A stretch of 64,000 nucleotides of DNA. Origin: Acidobacteriota bacterium (GTDB lineage: Bacteria > Acidobacteriota > Thermoanaerobaculia > Multivoradales > J023). A program made the translations under genes and the position numbers. This document shows, one piece after another, positions 8,619 to 18,032 of this stretch. The notes beneath the pieces were generated by a model. It worked only from the letters and a program-made list of their open reading frames with translations. It was not told the origin of the DNA and ran no database searches. Location of the stretch: contig JAJCXR010000054.1 in NCBI GenBank assembly GCA_029263315.1, positions 186,001 through 250,000 on the forward strand. The letters run 5' to 3'. Numbering within the stretch: position 1 is the first letter of the stretch; every line of letters starts with the position of its first letter.

Positions 8619-10412
8619 TCACCTCCCATTCCCCGACGAAACATTCAGCGACGACAAAGAGCCCTCGGAAGACAAACGGTTCAAATGGGCCAACCCTTGC
8701 TCGGTCCACTGAAAATTTGCCGATTCGAGAAGCTCGGCCACCACCGCTGCCGAAGCCAGACTCTGTCGCTTTTTGATCACCTGACGTCTCAGCTTTTCTT
8801 CCACCTCGGCGAAGGACTGACGCCGGGGTTCCTGACGATCTGTGATCTGGACGATGAAGAAATCGGCCGCATCTTGAATCACGCCCGTCGTCGAACCCAC
8901 GGCCAGAGGGGCCAGCTGGCTGAGCAGCAGAGGAGTAAACCGCGTTCCGACTTCGAAAGCCCGGACGGATTCGAGGCGTTCCACCCGCAGGCCCGTGGGG
9001 GGATCTGCTGCGAGATCGGCCCAAGCCTTGCGGCCGGACGCCAAGTCCGCCGCCAGCGCTTCATAGGAGGCGAGGAAAGCGATGGGATCTTGGCCCTCTG
9101 GCACCTGTCTCACCGCCACCCACAGCGACAACAGCAGGGCGGTCTTGAAATTGTCGGGGTGCGCCTCATAGTGGGCCCGCAACGCCTCGAGCCCAGGTTC
9201 CACCAACTCGGCGCCGCGCCGCGACTGTATCAAAGCACCGAGCAGGTTGTTGGCTTCCAGATCCTTCAAATAGAGCTCTTCCTCGGGCTCCAAAGCTCCC
9301 AGGCTCAAAAGCAACTGATAGAGCGCCTCCCGCTCCCTCAAACGCTGGGCGGTCACCGTCAACTCTTCGGCCGGCCGACCATAAATGCGCTGTAGCAGCT
9401 GCCTGCTCAGACGCCACTCAGCGACCCGCAACTCCGAGGCGACGGCCTCCACAGGGGCGCCGTTATCCGTCCCGTCGCCGCGGGGCTGCAAGGTGCTTTC
9501 CGGCAAGCGCTCCCGGCGACAGGCGTCCAGGGCCTGGCGGCGTTTGAGACTCCGCAACTTGTTGATGTCGCGCTGCCGCGACATGACCCTGGCCGGCTCG
9601 TTCTTTTCGACGAAAAAAAGGTGCACCCCACCGCGCAAAACAATGGGCTCGCTGATCGCCCCTTCCGGCAGACCGTAGAGGATGTCCTCCGCTTCCTTTG
9701 GCAGCCAGCCTTGCCGCAAGAAGCCCAGGTTTCCGCCTTTGACGGCGCTCTTGGAATCGGACAAGCGCTCGGCGTAATCCCTGAATGTTTCGATATCCTG
9801 GATCTGTGCACGCCACTGTCCTAGCTGCTCAACGGCTCGAGACACGGCGTCCTCACCTTCGGCCGCCAAAAAAATGTGGGATAACCGTAACCTGGGGGGC
9901 ACCGTCTTGGCTTCGCCTTCGAGCTCAGCGGCGAGCGCCTCGTCGTCGGGCATGACCAGAGGCAAGCCGTAGCAGCGCTGACGCCAACGATCCAGGGCCC
10001 AGTCACGGGCCGCTTGCCGTGCCTTCTCCCGCAACCAAGGGTCGTCGCTCAAACCTTCGGCCTCGGCCAAAGGCAGAGCGATCTGCCGCAGGGCGATACG
10101 ATGGCTCCAGTCGCGCCATTGGTCGGCCAAGGCCATGCCTTCGTGCTGGCGGTAGCGCCGCTCGTCCTTGCCGAGGAAGCGGATCTCCCGCTGGACGTCG
10201 CTGAGGTGAACGACGCCTCCGTCGAAGGTGGCCAGCACCGGGTCATCGGTCGTCGCAGAGGCATCGGCCCAAGGCTGAGCAGCCGCCGCGACAGGGCAGA
10301 ACATCGCCGCGAGCAGGCCAAGGCCAGCCAAGAGAAGACGCCAGGTGGAGCCGGTATAGTTACCCAGTGGGTGTGAAGAATCTTGCAGAGCCGTCATCAT
10401 TGCCGTAATCAT
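8619..10412 (-). CDS. Periplasmic parvulin-type peptidyl-prolyl isomerase
   Basis: The frame is open from 10469, but the first 19 codons overlap the terminator hairpin of the preceding gene. ATG 10412-10410 (or the ATGs at 10400 and 10397) is therefore more likely, giving about 597 residues. A signal peptide (hydrophobic LLLAGLGLLAAMF, cleavage after AAAAQ) is followed by a SurA-like helical region and a parvulin domain (RLRLSHIFLA, KGGNLGFLRQGWLP, LPEGAISEPIVLRGGVHLFFV). A second parvulin-like half is degenerate near the C-terminus (AFEVGTRFTPLLLSQL, FIVQITDRQEPRRQSF). No clear ribosome-binding site precedes any of the start candidates. It is the first gene of the foldase/phosphatase/TPR operon, and its TGA stop overlaps the GTG candidate of the next gene. 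Confidence 0.82.
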   Translation of the reverse strand: MITAMMTALQDSSHPLGNYTGSTWRLLLAGLGLLAAMFCPVAAAAQPWADASATTDDPVLATFDGGVVHLSDVQREIRFLGKDERRYRQHEGMALADQWRDWSHRIALRQIALPLAEAEGLSDDPWLREKARQAARDWALDRWRQRCYGLPLVMPDDEALAAELEGEAKTVPPRLRLSHIFLAAEGEDAVSRAVEQLGQWRAQIQDIETFRDYAERLSDSKSAVKGGNLGFLRQGWLPKEAEDILYGLPEGAISEPIVLRGGVHLFFVEKNEPARVMSRQRDINKLRSLKRRQALDACRRERLPESTLQPRGDGTDNGAPVEAVASELRVAEWRLSRQLLQRIYGRPAEELTVTAQRLREREALYQLLLSLGALEPEEELYLKDLEANNLLGALIQSRRGAELVEPGLEALRAHYEAHPDNFKTALLLSLWVAVRQVPEGQDPIAFLASYEALAADLASGRKAWADLAADPPTGLRVERLESVRAFEVGTRFTPLLLSQLAPLAVGSTTGVIQDAADFFIVQITDRQEPRRQSFAEVEEKLRRQVIKKRQSLASAAVVAELLESANFQWTEQGLAHLNRLSSEGSLSSLNVSSGNGR

Positions 10413-10420
10413 AGGCCAAG

Positions 10421-10459
10421 AAAGCACAAAACCCTGCCGAGAGATTCCTCTCAGCAGGG
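10421..10459 (-). terminator. Rho-independent terminator of the secreted-protein gene
   Basis: A 12-bp stem with one wobble pair (10432-10443 with 10448-10459) and a 4-nt loop is followed on the minus strand by a T-rich run (GTTTTGTGCTTT). It sits 39 bases after the stop of the gene at 10498. Confidence 0.75.
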
Positions 10460-10497
10460 CCTTGGGCATTCTTCCCCGGAGGGAAGATCAAGGTCGA

Positions 10498-11265
10498 TCA
10501 GTCTTCGGTCTCGAAGGCCATGAGCTCCACCGGCACCGCATTGGGCGAGGTGACGTTGGCACGCAACACCGCATTGAAGGCACCTGGAGTCAAGGTGATG
10601 GTGCCCGAGGCGCCTGAAGAGGCCGTGTAGCCCTTCTGTTGCGCGCCACCGACGTCCAAGCCAATCGCCTCATTGTCGACCGGGACGGAGGAGTTGGCAT
10701 TGAGGCACCAGGCACCGATGAAAAAAGTGTCATCGAACATGCCGGTAGTGCCAAGGGCCGACTGCGGAATCACGTTGATGGTGGTCAGCATCGAGAAGCT
10801 GGAGCCAGCGTTGACCAGGGGGCCGATATTGAGGCTAGCCCGGGGCATCAGCTGATTGGCCGTGGCACCGGCGGATGCCGGTTGGAAGAAGAGGCCGGTA
10901 TCTGCCGTGCTGTCCTCGGCGAAGTACAGGCTGAAGGAGTTCAAGGTGATGGTGTCGAGCTCGACGCCGCCAATACCCAGGTTGAACCTGTTGCCGTACA
11001 TCTGGCCGAACACCGTGGGCAGGGCGGTGATGGCACCGCTGTCGTACTGCATGGTGGCGGTGTCTTCCGTGCTGGTGCCGTTGGGAAGGGCAATGGCGTT
11101 GTTCAGGCTGCTGAAAGCCTGGCCGTCACCGCGATTCTGCCCTGGGGTCCAGGCATCATAACCACCGGCCTGAAGCTCGGCAGCCTTGGACGCATTGGGA
11201 TGCTGGGCAACGGCCAATCCGGCCACCAGCATAAGTGCAACAAAAACGATCAAAGATCTCCGCAT
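10498..11265 (-). CDS. Secreted protein of unknown function
   Basis: ATG 11265-11263 follows AAGGAG with 7-base spacing; a TTG two codons earlier is too close to that site. The protein has 255 residues. Residues 1-20 are a clear signal peptide (RRSLIVFVALMLVAGLAVAQ). The mature part is rich in Gly, Ala, Ser, Thr and Asn with alternating hydrophobic residues, as in beta-sandwich surface proteins. It has one Cys and ends NAVPVELMAFETED; a PVEL-x-F tail is often seen at the end of secreted repeat proteins in this type of bacterium. No catalytic motif is visible. It is monocistronic with its own terminator. Function unknown. Confidence 0.75.
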   Translation of the reverse strand: MRRSLIVFVALMLVAGLAVAQHPNASKAAELQAGGYDAWTPGQNRGDGQAFSSLNNAIALPNGTSTEDTATMQYDSGAITALPTVFGQMYGNRFNLGIGGVELDTITLNSFSLYFAEDSTADTGLFFQPASAGATANQLMPRASLNIGPLVNAGSSFSMLTTINVIPQSALGTTGMFDDTFFIGAWCLNANSSVPVDNEAIGLDVGGAQQKGYTASSGASGTITLTPGAFNAVLRANVTSPNAVPVELMAFETED

Positions 11266-11759
11266 CTCCAACTCCTTCTACTTGAATCCACGCTTGTAGC
11301 GAAGCAGGGGCTCCGCAAGGCATCGGTGCGAAGCTGTGACTTCGCGCAATTCTAAACTCTAGGCCCGAAACACTAAGCTCAAAACTCCAAAAATCAAAGA
11401 CCAGGGCAACTAGGCTATCCAGATTTCTGCTCAAACCGGACGCCTGCCATTTCTGTGGGGAGCCCGCCGAGCCCATCGCCGATCGACTTTGATGGGTCGT
11501 CAAATCTTGTCTAGTCGCGTAGAGCGCCGCCGAATCATCATAAAACTCATTACGAGGTTTTCAAAGGATAGCAACTCTGTTTTCAAATGACAATGGCGTC
11601 TTTGGGTCAGGTTCATCCTCCGTCTGCGCGACGGTTTTCGTAGCTTCCTCTACCTGGGTCGAGTCTGCGAGGATAGCCCCGACGGCCGTGTCCTGCTTCA
11701 TCCGCGTCGTCGCCAATCACCGTCGTCAACCCGAAGCTCTCTACCCGGATCTGTCCGAA
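11266..11759. other. Divergent intergenic region
   Basis: This 494-base gap separates two divergent genes. It is less GC-rich than the flanks and should carry both promoters, but I see no pair of -35/-10 boxes good enough to call. If translation of the next gene starts at GTG 11688 instead of ATG 11760, the gap is shorter. No small ORF with a ribosome-binding site was found. Confidence 0.5.
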
Positions 11760-14700
11760 ATGCCGAGCCAACGCACCTTCACCCTGCCGCTTCTAACCTT
11801 GTGCTTCGCCCTGTCCGGCGGCGCCGGCTTGATCTACCAAACGGCCTGGTCTCAGCAGTTGGCCCAGGTTTTTGGCGCTTCTGAGATGGCCGTCGCCACC
11901 GTCCTGGCTTCGTACATGGGCGGTTTGGCCCTCGGTGCCGCCATCGCCGGACGCTGGGTACAGCGGCTGCGACGCCCCATCTTGGTCTATGGCGTGCTCG
12001 AGCTCGCCATCGCCGTCTCTGCGCTTCTCGTGCCCGCCGCCTTGCGGCTCGCCAACCGTCTCCAAGTCATCCTGCTGGCGGACCAAGAGATGCCGACGGC
12101 TGCATCCTCCGTCGATTCGTTGATCTTTTATGCCTTGGCTTCATTCCTCATCCTCTTGCTACCCACGGCATTGATGGGAGCGACCCTCCCCTTGCTGGCC
12201 CGGCAAGTCGTAGAGCGAGACGAGCAAATCGCCTCCCGCGTCGGCCTGCTCTATGCCGCCAATACCCTGGGGGCGGCCTTGGGGACTCTGGGCAGCGCCT
12301 TCATCCTGCTGCCGAGCCTGGGCCTGCGACACACTGTGTGGGTCGCCGTGGCCCTCAACGGTGCCGTCTTCGTCGCCGCCGGTCTCTTGGCGCGCCTGCA
12401 ATCATCATCCCCGGAACCGTCTTCGTCGCAGCTATCCTTGTCGGAGCCACCGCCGTCGACTTTCGCCGAAGGCACGCCCTCACCGCGGACGGAAGGTTGG
12501 ATCTTGCCGGTCATGCTGGCCAGCGGGGCGGTTGCCTTTTCCTACGAGATCCTCTGGACACGGCTGCTCACCCACCTGCTGGGGGGCAGCATCTACGCTT
12601 TCGGAACCATGCTCGCCACCTTCCTCGTCGGCCTGGCGTTGGGCGCCGCGCTGGCTTCGCGCTACGGCCGTCAGCGGCGCCGGGCGCTCCATCTCTTCGT
12701 CGCTAGCCAGCTGGCCATCGCCGGCACCTCGTGGATCGCTTTCCATGCCGTCGACGCGCTACCGCGTTGGATCCGAGAGTCGGCGGGGCCCACTTCCACT
12801 TGGCTCTCCGGCCCCTGGCTTTGCGCCACCATCCTGTTGCCCAGTGCCCTGGCCATCGGCGCCACCTTCCCCCTGGCGGTGCGCATTCTGACGCCGACGG
12901 CGGAGATGACGGCCCTGGCCAGCGCCCGAGTCTTCAGCTGGAATACGCTGGGAGCCATCGTCGGCGCCATCGGCTGCGGTTTCTTCCTACTGCCTTGGCT
13001 CGGCTACGTCGCCGTCGTGCAACTGGGTGCGGCCGGTAGCCTGCTTCTGGCCGCCGTGGCGGCCTGGAGGAGCCCCGCTCGACGGCCCTTGCTGGTGGTG
13101 GTCGGCGTCGCATTGCTGGTGGTCGTCGTCCGCCCACCGCCGACGCCGTGGGAGGTCCTACGCCACTCCGCCCTCGGAGACGAAAGCGGCGAGACCGCCT
13201 TCTTCGCCGCCGGTCGCAGCGCCAACGTCCTCCTGCTGGAGCGGGGTGACGGTTGGCGATTGACCACCAACGGCCTACCGGAAGCCTTGATTCTGCCACC
13301 GGGGGCACGGCTCGGCGAGCTGCCCATAGCCCGCTGGCTGACCCACCTGCCGTTCCTCGCCCGGCCCGATGCCGAGTCGTTGCTGGTCATCGGCTTGGGC
13401 GGCGGTAGCGCCCTGGAAGAGATCCCCGACCAGGTGACGGAGATCCATGTCGTCGAGTTGGAGCCCGAGGTGGTGGAGGCCAACCGCACCCTGAGCCAGC
13501 GCCGGCGCCGAGATCCGCTTCAGGATCCCCGGCTGCATCTGCACCTCGACGACGCCCGCAGCGCCTTGCGGCTCAGTCGTCGTTCTTTCGACGCCATCGT
13601 CTCCCAACCTTCCCACCCGTGGACGGCCGGTGCCTCCCACCTCTTTACTCGGGAGTTCTTTCAGCAGGTCTCCGCCCGCCTCGAGCCCGACGGTGTCTTT
13701 GTGCAGTGGATTGGCCTGGCCTTTGTCGACGAGTCCTTGCTGCGCTCCCTGGTGGCCACCTTGCAGAATGTCTTCCCCCACCTCGAGGTGTACCTACCGG
13801 AAGGGCAAGCCGCCCTCTTTCTCGCCTCCCATCGACCCTTGAAGGTTGAGGAGCACATACAACGTGGCCTACAGGGCTCACCGCGGGTTTGGGCGGCCCT
13901 CGACGCCCACCGCCCGGCCGACATCCTCGCCCACCGTCTGCTGAGCAACGGGGACGCCCGGGCCTTTGCTGCCAATGCCCGCCTCATCCTGGACGGGGAC
14001 AATTTGCTGCAGACCCGCTCGCCACGTTTGCAAACCTCCCGCCTCGATCGTCCCCACGTGGACAGGCTCTTCGCCGCCTATGACGGTTTTGCCGGAACGA
14101 CCCGGGCAGACCGTTTCTGGGGTGCCTGGCAACTGGCCCGGCGAGGCTTTCCGCTGCGAGCAACAAGACTCTTGGAGGCTTTGCCGGAAGGGCAGCGACG
14201 CTCCAGTGGCCAGGCGTTGATCGCCCTCCTGGGGCAAGACTTGACGAGCGCCGAAGCCCTCCTTCGCCAGGCCGCGGCCGCCGAGGACCTCGATCCATCG
14301 ACCGTCTTTGCACATCTGCAGATGTATCGCGCCGAGCTGGCCGCCGGTCGTCCCTCCAGCCTCCTACTGCGTCGGCCAGGAACGCCGGAAGGCGCCGTCG
14401 CCGAGGCTTGGGCCCTGGCTAGGCAGCATCGGTGGTCCGATGTCGCCGCCCTGGAAGACATCCTGGCCAGCATCGATGACCATCAGCCCCTATTCGCCGA
14501 CGCCGTCCGGTTGCGGGTCCAGTGGCGGCTCGCGCTGCAGGAGGACGGGCCATCGGCCGCCCCCGGTGCCCTCGCCCTGCTGCAACGTAGCTTGCCCGCC
14601 TACCCGGCGGCGGCCGATTTGATCTTGCGCTTTCGGGCGGGACGCTTGGAAGGCCAAGCCGCGGTGAGCCGAGCCAGCCTCTTCGAATTGTTGCGTGGCA

Positions 14701-14882
14701 TCGAGCAACGGCGCTATGGCAGCCAGTTGGTGGGCACGGTCAGCAGGTTGGCGGATCAGTTGGCCGATGACCTCGAAACCGATGACCTCGAAACCGATGA
14801 CCTCGCGGTCGACGACATCGCGGAAGAGAGAAGCTACCTGCGAGCCCTCGACGAGCGCTTGCGTCGCTTGCAAGAACGCTGA
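11760..14882 (+). CDS. Giant membrane protein with spermidine-synthase-like domain
   Basis: About 1040 residues from ATG 11760 (GTG 11688 would add 24). No good Shine-Dalgarno precedes either. The N-terminal 480 residues hold about 12-14 membrane helices in two related halves; the GxIYQxxWxxxLxxxFG and FSYEILWTRLLxHLLGGSIYAFG motifs occur in fused spermidine synthase/MFS-like proteins. Residues about 480-740 carry a Rossmann methyltransferase/aminopropyltransferase fold (LLVIGLGGGSALEEI, then VELEPEVVEANR and HLDDARSALR). A C-terminal helical, TPR-like region follows. Near the end a 15-bp tandem duplication encodes DDLET twice, then DDLAV and DDIAE. Whether it really makes polyamines is unknown; many members of this group have lost the substrate site. 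Confidence 0.78.
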   Translation: MPSQRTFTLPLLTLCFALSGGAGLIYQTAWSQQLAQVFGASEMAVATVLASYMGGLALGAAIAGRWVQRLRRPILVYGVLELAIAVSALLVPAALRLANRLQVILLADQEMPTAASSVDSLIFYALASFLILLLPTALMGATLPLLARQVVERDEQIASRVGLLYAANTLGAALGTLGSAFILLPSLGLRHTVWVAVALNGAVFVAAGLLARLQSSSPEPSSSQLSLSEPPPSTFAEGTPSPRTEGWILPVMLASGAVAFSYEILWTRLLTHLLGGSIYAFGTMLATFLVGLALGAALASRYGRQRRRALHLFVASQLAIAGTSWIAFHAVDALPRWIRESAGPTSTWLSGPWLCATILLPSALAIGATFPLAVRILTPTAEMTALASARVFSWNTLGAIVGAIGCGFFLLPWLGYVAVVQLGAAGSLLLAAVAAWRSPARRPLLVVVGVALLVVVVRPPPTPWEVLRHSALGDESGETAFFAAGRSANVLLLERGDGWRLTTNGLPEALILPPGARLGELPIARWLTHLPFLARPDAESLLVIGLGGGSALEEIPDQVTEIHVVELEPEVVEANRTLSQRRRRDPLQDPRLHLHLDDARSALRLSRRSFDAIVSQPSHPWTAGASHLFTREFFQQVSARLEPDGVFVQWIGLAFVDESLLRSLVATLQNVFPHLEVYLPEGQAALFLASHRPLKVEEHIQRGLQGSPRVWAALDAHRPADILAHRLLSNGDARAFAANARLILDGDNLLQTRSPRLQTSRLDRPHVDRLFAAYDGFAGTTRADRFWGAWQLARRGFPLRATRLLEALPEGQRRSSGQALIALLGQDLTSAEALLRQAAAAEDLDPSTVFAHLQMYRAELAAGRPSSLLLRRPGTPEGAVAEAWALARQHRWSDVAALEDILASIDDHQPLFADAVRLRVQWRLALQEDGPSAAPGALALLQRSLPAYPAAADLILRFRAGRLEGQAAVSRASLFELLRGIEQRRYGSQLVGTVSRLADQLADDLETDDLETDDLAVDDIAEERSYLRALDERLRRLQER
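14766..14825 (+). repeat. 15-bp tandem repeat inside the spermidine-synthase-like gene
   Basis: GATGACCTCGAAACC occurs twice in tandem (14766-14795), followed by two diverged copies. It encodes acidic DDLET-type pentads and preserves the frame. Confidence 0.85.
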
Positions 14883-14910
14883 CCTGCTCCGAGTAGTCCG
14901 TCACAGCCCC

Positions 14911-14975
14911 CGGACCTCAGCCCAGAATCGCAGCCCGCGGACCTCAGTCCTCGGACCTCAGTCCTCGGACCTCAG
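14911..14975. repeat. Short tandem repeat in convergent junction
   Basis: CGGACCTCAG occurs at 14911, 14938, 14952 and 14966; the last three are spaced 14 bp. It fills the gap between two convergent genes. No clear terminator is seen. Confidence 0.75.
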
Positions 14976-14984
14976 CCTAGAATC

Positions 14985-16034
14985 TCAGACCTCGGGCGGC
15001 GGCACGGTGTCCGCGGGGCGCAGCCTGGAGGCCACGAACGCCAAGGCCGCCAGCAGCAGGACGGTCAAGATGACCGACCCCTCCGGACCGAAGTCACCGC
15101 CGCTGAGCAGTGGATGGCCATCCGTCGTCACTTGCCAAAACCTTGGCATCGATTGCCCGCTGACCGGCAGGGAGATGACACCACCGAGGAAGACATTCCA
15201 CGTCGCATGGAAGATCACCCCGGTCCAAACACTGCCACTGGCTTCCCGCAAACCCGCCAGCAGGAGCTCCAAGAGGAGAATATTGAACAGACCCGCCGGC
15301 GGAATCGACATGCCCCCGGCCAGCAGTAGGAGATAGAGCATCGTGGTGATACCCGCCGCATGCACCCAGGCAAAGCGCTGACGAAGCAACGAGTAGATAT
15401 AACCGCGGTAGATCCATTCCTCGATGGTGGCGATGGCGAGAAAGGCCAGGGCCAGCGTCATGACGGACAGCGCTCTGCCGGCGGCCCCCGGCCACCACGA
15501 CGCCCCGTCCACCGTATCCGGCAGCCACCCTTGCACCTCGAGGTCGAGCAGGAAACCGGCCAGTAGCCACCACAGCCCCAGGGCGCCGACGGCCCCCCCG
15601 GCCGCCAGGGCCGCCCAGCGCCAAACCTGCCCGGGCTCGCCGGGTAAGCGCACGCCAATATAGGCCAACGGAGCACCCTCGAACCGCTTGACGAAGGCCC
15701 GCACACCGAGCATCACCGGGATGGCCATGGCCGCCTGCACGGCCAGCAACACCGAGTAGTCGATGTCTATACCGGTCGCCAGGTCTTCGAGCGGGATGAA
15801 GAGGGACAGCAGGACGGCGCTGCCGAAGTTGAGCAGCACTAAGATGAAGGAGTAGAAGAGCAGCAGGCGCATGGCCAGGGGGAGACGAGGTGCCTCCTCG
15901 GGAGGACGCGGCGACGGCGAAGGTTCACCCCGACGGTGGTCGGCCGCCTCCGCCAAAGATTTGTCCGCTGAAGACCCGGCCGCCGGGGTCTCGCCGTCCG
16001 AGGACGAAGAGTCCACAGGTAGCTTGCCCATCAT
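14985..16034 (-). CDS. CPBP-family (CAAX/Rce1-like) intramembrane protease
   Basis: This encodes 349 residues. About 50 polar, low-complexity residues precede roughly eight membrane helices. The motifs of the CPBP/Rce1 family are present: EEWIYR at 205-210 (the paired Glu and Arg of motif 1), His225 in a following helix, and HATWN at 276-280. Family members are membrane metalloproteases or, in bacteria, immunity or surface-protein processing factors. It is the last gene of the fab block, 45 bases after the fabF stop, and converges on the spermidine-synthase-like gene. Its substrate is unknown. A link with prenylated proteins is not implied. Confidence 0.85.
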   Translation of the reverse strand: MMGKLPVDSSSSDGETPAAGSSADKSLAEAADHRRGEPSPSPRPPEEAPRLPLAMRLLLFYSFILVLLNFGSAVLLSLFIPLEDLATGIDIDYSVLLAVQAAMAIPVMLGVRAFVKRFEGAPLAYIGVRLPGEPGQVWRWAALAAGGAVGALGLWWLLAGFLLDLEVQGWLPDTVDGASWWPGAAGRALSVMTLALAFLAIATIEEWIYRGYIYSLLRQRFAWVHAAGITTMLYLLLLAGGMSIPPAGLFNILLLELLLAGLREASGSVWTGVIFHATWNVFLGGVISLPVSGQSMPRFWQVTTDGHPLLSGGDFGPEGSVILTVLLLAALAFVASRLRPADTVPPPEV

Positions 16035-16079
16035 TGGCCAGGTCGTCCCTCTACGCTGACCACTGACATCGCCTGCCGA

Positions 16080-17333
16080 TCAGCCGTCGAAGCGTCGCAT
16101 GATCAACGCCCCGTTGGTGCCACCGAAACCAAACGAGTTGGTCAAGGCGTACTCGAATGGCGTCTGCCGTGGGGTGTGGGGAATGAAGTCGAGGTCCGCT
16201 TCGGGATCCGGCGTATCGAGATTGATCGTCGCCGGCATCACTTGCTGCTGCAGGGCCATGGCCAGGAGCCCCGCCTCCAAGCCGCCCGCCGCCCCCAACA
16301 GGTGCCCGGTGGACGATTTGGTCGATGACACCGCCAACTTGTAGGCGTGCTCTTTGAAGACCCGCTTCACAGCTTTGACCTCGGCCAGGTCGCCGAGGCC
16401 GGTCGAGGTCCCATGGGCGTTGATGTAGGAGATCTGCTCCGGCGCCACTCCGGCGTCGGCCAAGGTCGCCTTCATCACCCGTGCAGCGCCGCCCCCCTCA
16501 GGGTCCGGAGCCGAGATGTGGTACGCATCGGCACTCATGCCGTAGCCCAAGATCTCGGCATAGATCTCGGCACCTCGCGCCTTGGCACCTTCGAGCTCTT
16601 CGAGCACTAAAATGCCGGCCCCTTCGCTGAGCACGAAGCCGTCGCGGTCCTTATCCCAAGGACGGGACGCCTTTTCCGGCTCATCGTTGCGGGTCGACAG
16701 GGCCCGCATGGAGTTGAAGCCGGCGAATGCCAGGGGCACCAGCACCGATTCGGTGCCGCCGGAAATCATCGCATCGGCAAAACCCAGTTGGATCTGACGA
16801 AAGGCGTCGCCCACCGCATGCAAGCCTGTGGTACAGGCCGTCGCCGGAGCCGAATTCGGCCCTTGGGCCCCGTAATGGATCGACACTTGGCCGGCCGCCA
16901 GATTGACGATTTGGGCCGGAATAAAAAAAGGCGTCACCCGGCTCGGACCCCGTTCCAACAACACCTTGTGGGTCGCCTCGATGATCGGCAGCCCGCCGAT
17001 GCCCGAACCGACGATCACCCCCACCCGCTCACGGTTGGAGTCATCCACCACCAGACCGGAGTCCTGCATGGCGAACTGCGAAGCAGCCATACAGTAGTGA
17101 ATGAAGGTGTCGCTCTTCTTGATCTCTTTCTTGGGGATATAGAGGGACGGATCGAAACCCTGGACCTCACCCGCGATACGGGTGTTGTACTCGGAGGTAT
17201 CGAAGCGGGTCACGGGACCCACACCACTCTTGCCGGCCATCAGTCCATCCCAGGTCGCCTGGGATCCGATGCCGAGGGGTGAAACCAGACCAATTCCGGT
17301 CACCACTACGCGACGTCGCGGCCAATGGTTCAC
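16080..17333 (-). CDS. fabF: 3-oxoacyl-ACP synthase II
   Basis: This encodes 417 residues from GTG 17333-17331, six bases after GAGGAGG. It is a beta-ketoacyl-ACP synthase that elongates acyl-ACP with malonyl-ACP in fatty acid synthesis. The full thiolase-fold sequence is present with the Cys-His-His triad: Cys167 in ATACTTG, His307 in NAHGTST and His344 in STGHLLG. The gating phenylalanine near the C-terminus is present (NSFGFGGTN). It follows acpP after a 315-base gap that holds a perfect hairpin, which could set the level of FabF against that of the more abundant ACP. Length and motifs are canonical. Confidence 0.97.
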   Translation of the reverse strand: MNHWPRRRVVVTGIGLVSPLGIGSQATWDGLMAGKSGVGPVTRFDTSEYNTRIAGEVQGFDPSLYIPKKEIKKSDTFIHYCMAASQFAMQDSGLVVDDSNRERVGVIVGSGIGGLPIIEATHKVLLERGPSRVTPFFIPAQIVNLAAGQVSIHYGAQGPNSAPATACTTGLHAVGDAFRQIQLGFADAMISGGTESVLVPLAFAGFNSMRALSTRNDEPEKASRPWDKDRDGFVLSEGAGILVLEELEGAKARGAEIYAEILGYGMSADAYHISAPDPEGGGAARVMKATLADAGVAPEQISYINAHGTSTGLGDLAEVKAVKRVFKEHAYKLAVSSTKSSTGHLLGAAGGLEAGLLAMALQQQVMPATINLDTPDPEADLDFIPHTPRQTPFEYALTNSFGFGGTNGALIMRRFDG

Positions 17334-17648
17334 GATGGCCTCCTCGCAGTGTTGTTGAAGGGGAAGTATTGCTGAGGGGAGCGTGCCCTGGGGCGTTGGT
17401 CGACGCCACCTTCATCGGCTTGGCTCAGGCCGCAGTTGCCTGGACTCACCATCGAAGAGCGGCTCTCGGATGAGCTATCATCCGAGAGACCGCACGCGGC
17501 CAGCCCTACCGACGGGCGCCAAGCTGTCTTGACGAGATTCCCGGCCACACACCTCAGAAACTGCTCAGCCGAAATATCTCAATCGATGTTGCTTTGCCAA
17601 GCTGCCCGCTCTCGCGCACCTCGGCCATAGCAACGCCATCGAGGCATC
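17334..17648. other. acpP-fabF intergenic region
   Basis: This 315-base gap is non-coding in all frames as far as I can see. Its main content is the perfect stem-loop at 17463-17488. It also holds the GAGGAGG ribosome-binding site of fabF. Confidence 0.6.
17463..17488 (-). promoter_or_regulatory. Perfect 11-bp stem-loop between acpP and fabF
   Basis: CTCTCGGATGA pairs exactly with TCATCCGAGAG around a GCTA loop. On the minus strand it is not followed by a T-run, so it is more likely an RNA-processing or partial attenuation signal than a full terminator. Confidence 0.6.
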
Positions 17649-17900
17649 TCAGTTGCTCTTGGCGTTTTCTTCGATGTAGTTGATGGCATTCTGGACGGTG
17701 GAGATTTTCTCGGCATCGTCGTCTGGAATCTCGATGTCAAAAGCTTCCTCGAAGGCCATCACCAGCTCGACGATATCGAGGGAATCAGCCCCCAGATCGT
17801 CGGTGAAGCTGGCTTCCTTGGTGACTTCGTCCTTCTCGACACCCAACTGCTCCACAATAATCGACGTAACTTGGTCGCTGACTGAGTCGGTAGCTGACAT
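17649..17900 (-). CDS. acpP: Acyl carrier protein
   Basis: This encodes 83 residues with the canonical GADSLDIVELVMAFEE motif; Ser40 carries the 4'-phosphopantetheine arm. The protein is acidic, as expected. AGGAGG lies nine bases before ATG 17900-17898. It carries acyl intermediates between FabG, FabF and PlsX-dependent phospholipid synthesis, all encoded next to it. It sits between fabG and fabF, the usual bacterial order. Confidence 0.98.
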   Translation of the reverse strand: MSATDSVSDQVTSIIVEQLGVEKDEVTKEASFTDDLGADSLDIVELVMAFEEAFDIEIPDDDAEKISTVQNAINYIEENAKSN

Positions 17901-18032
17901 ATCTCAATTTCCTCCTGGTTTAGTCTCGGTAGAAAAGAGCTCGGGTTTTCTAGCACAAAGGCCAGGGGGAGTCTATCGACCCCCTGGATTGTGCCTTGAG
18001 GGTCCTGGCACAGGCCAGGAACATCGTTGGGA

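Noticed and set aside
8614..9024. N-terminal 134-residue extension of the sulfatase-like protein
   Set aside because: It lies wholly inside the upstream parvulin gene, is Arg/Gly/Ser-rich, and a strong ribosome-binding site precedes the later TTG start before the lipobox.
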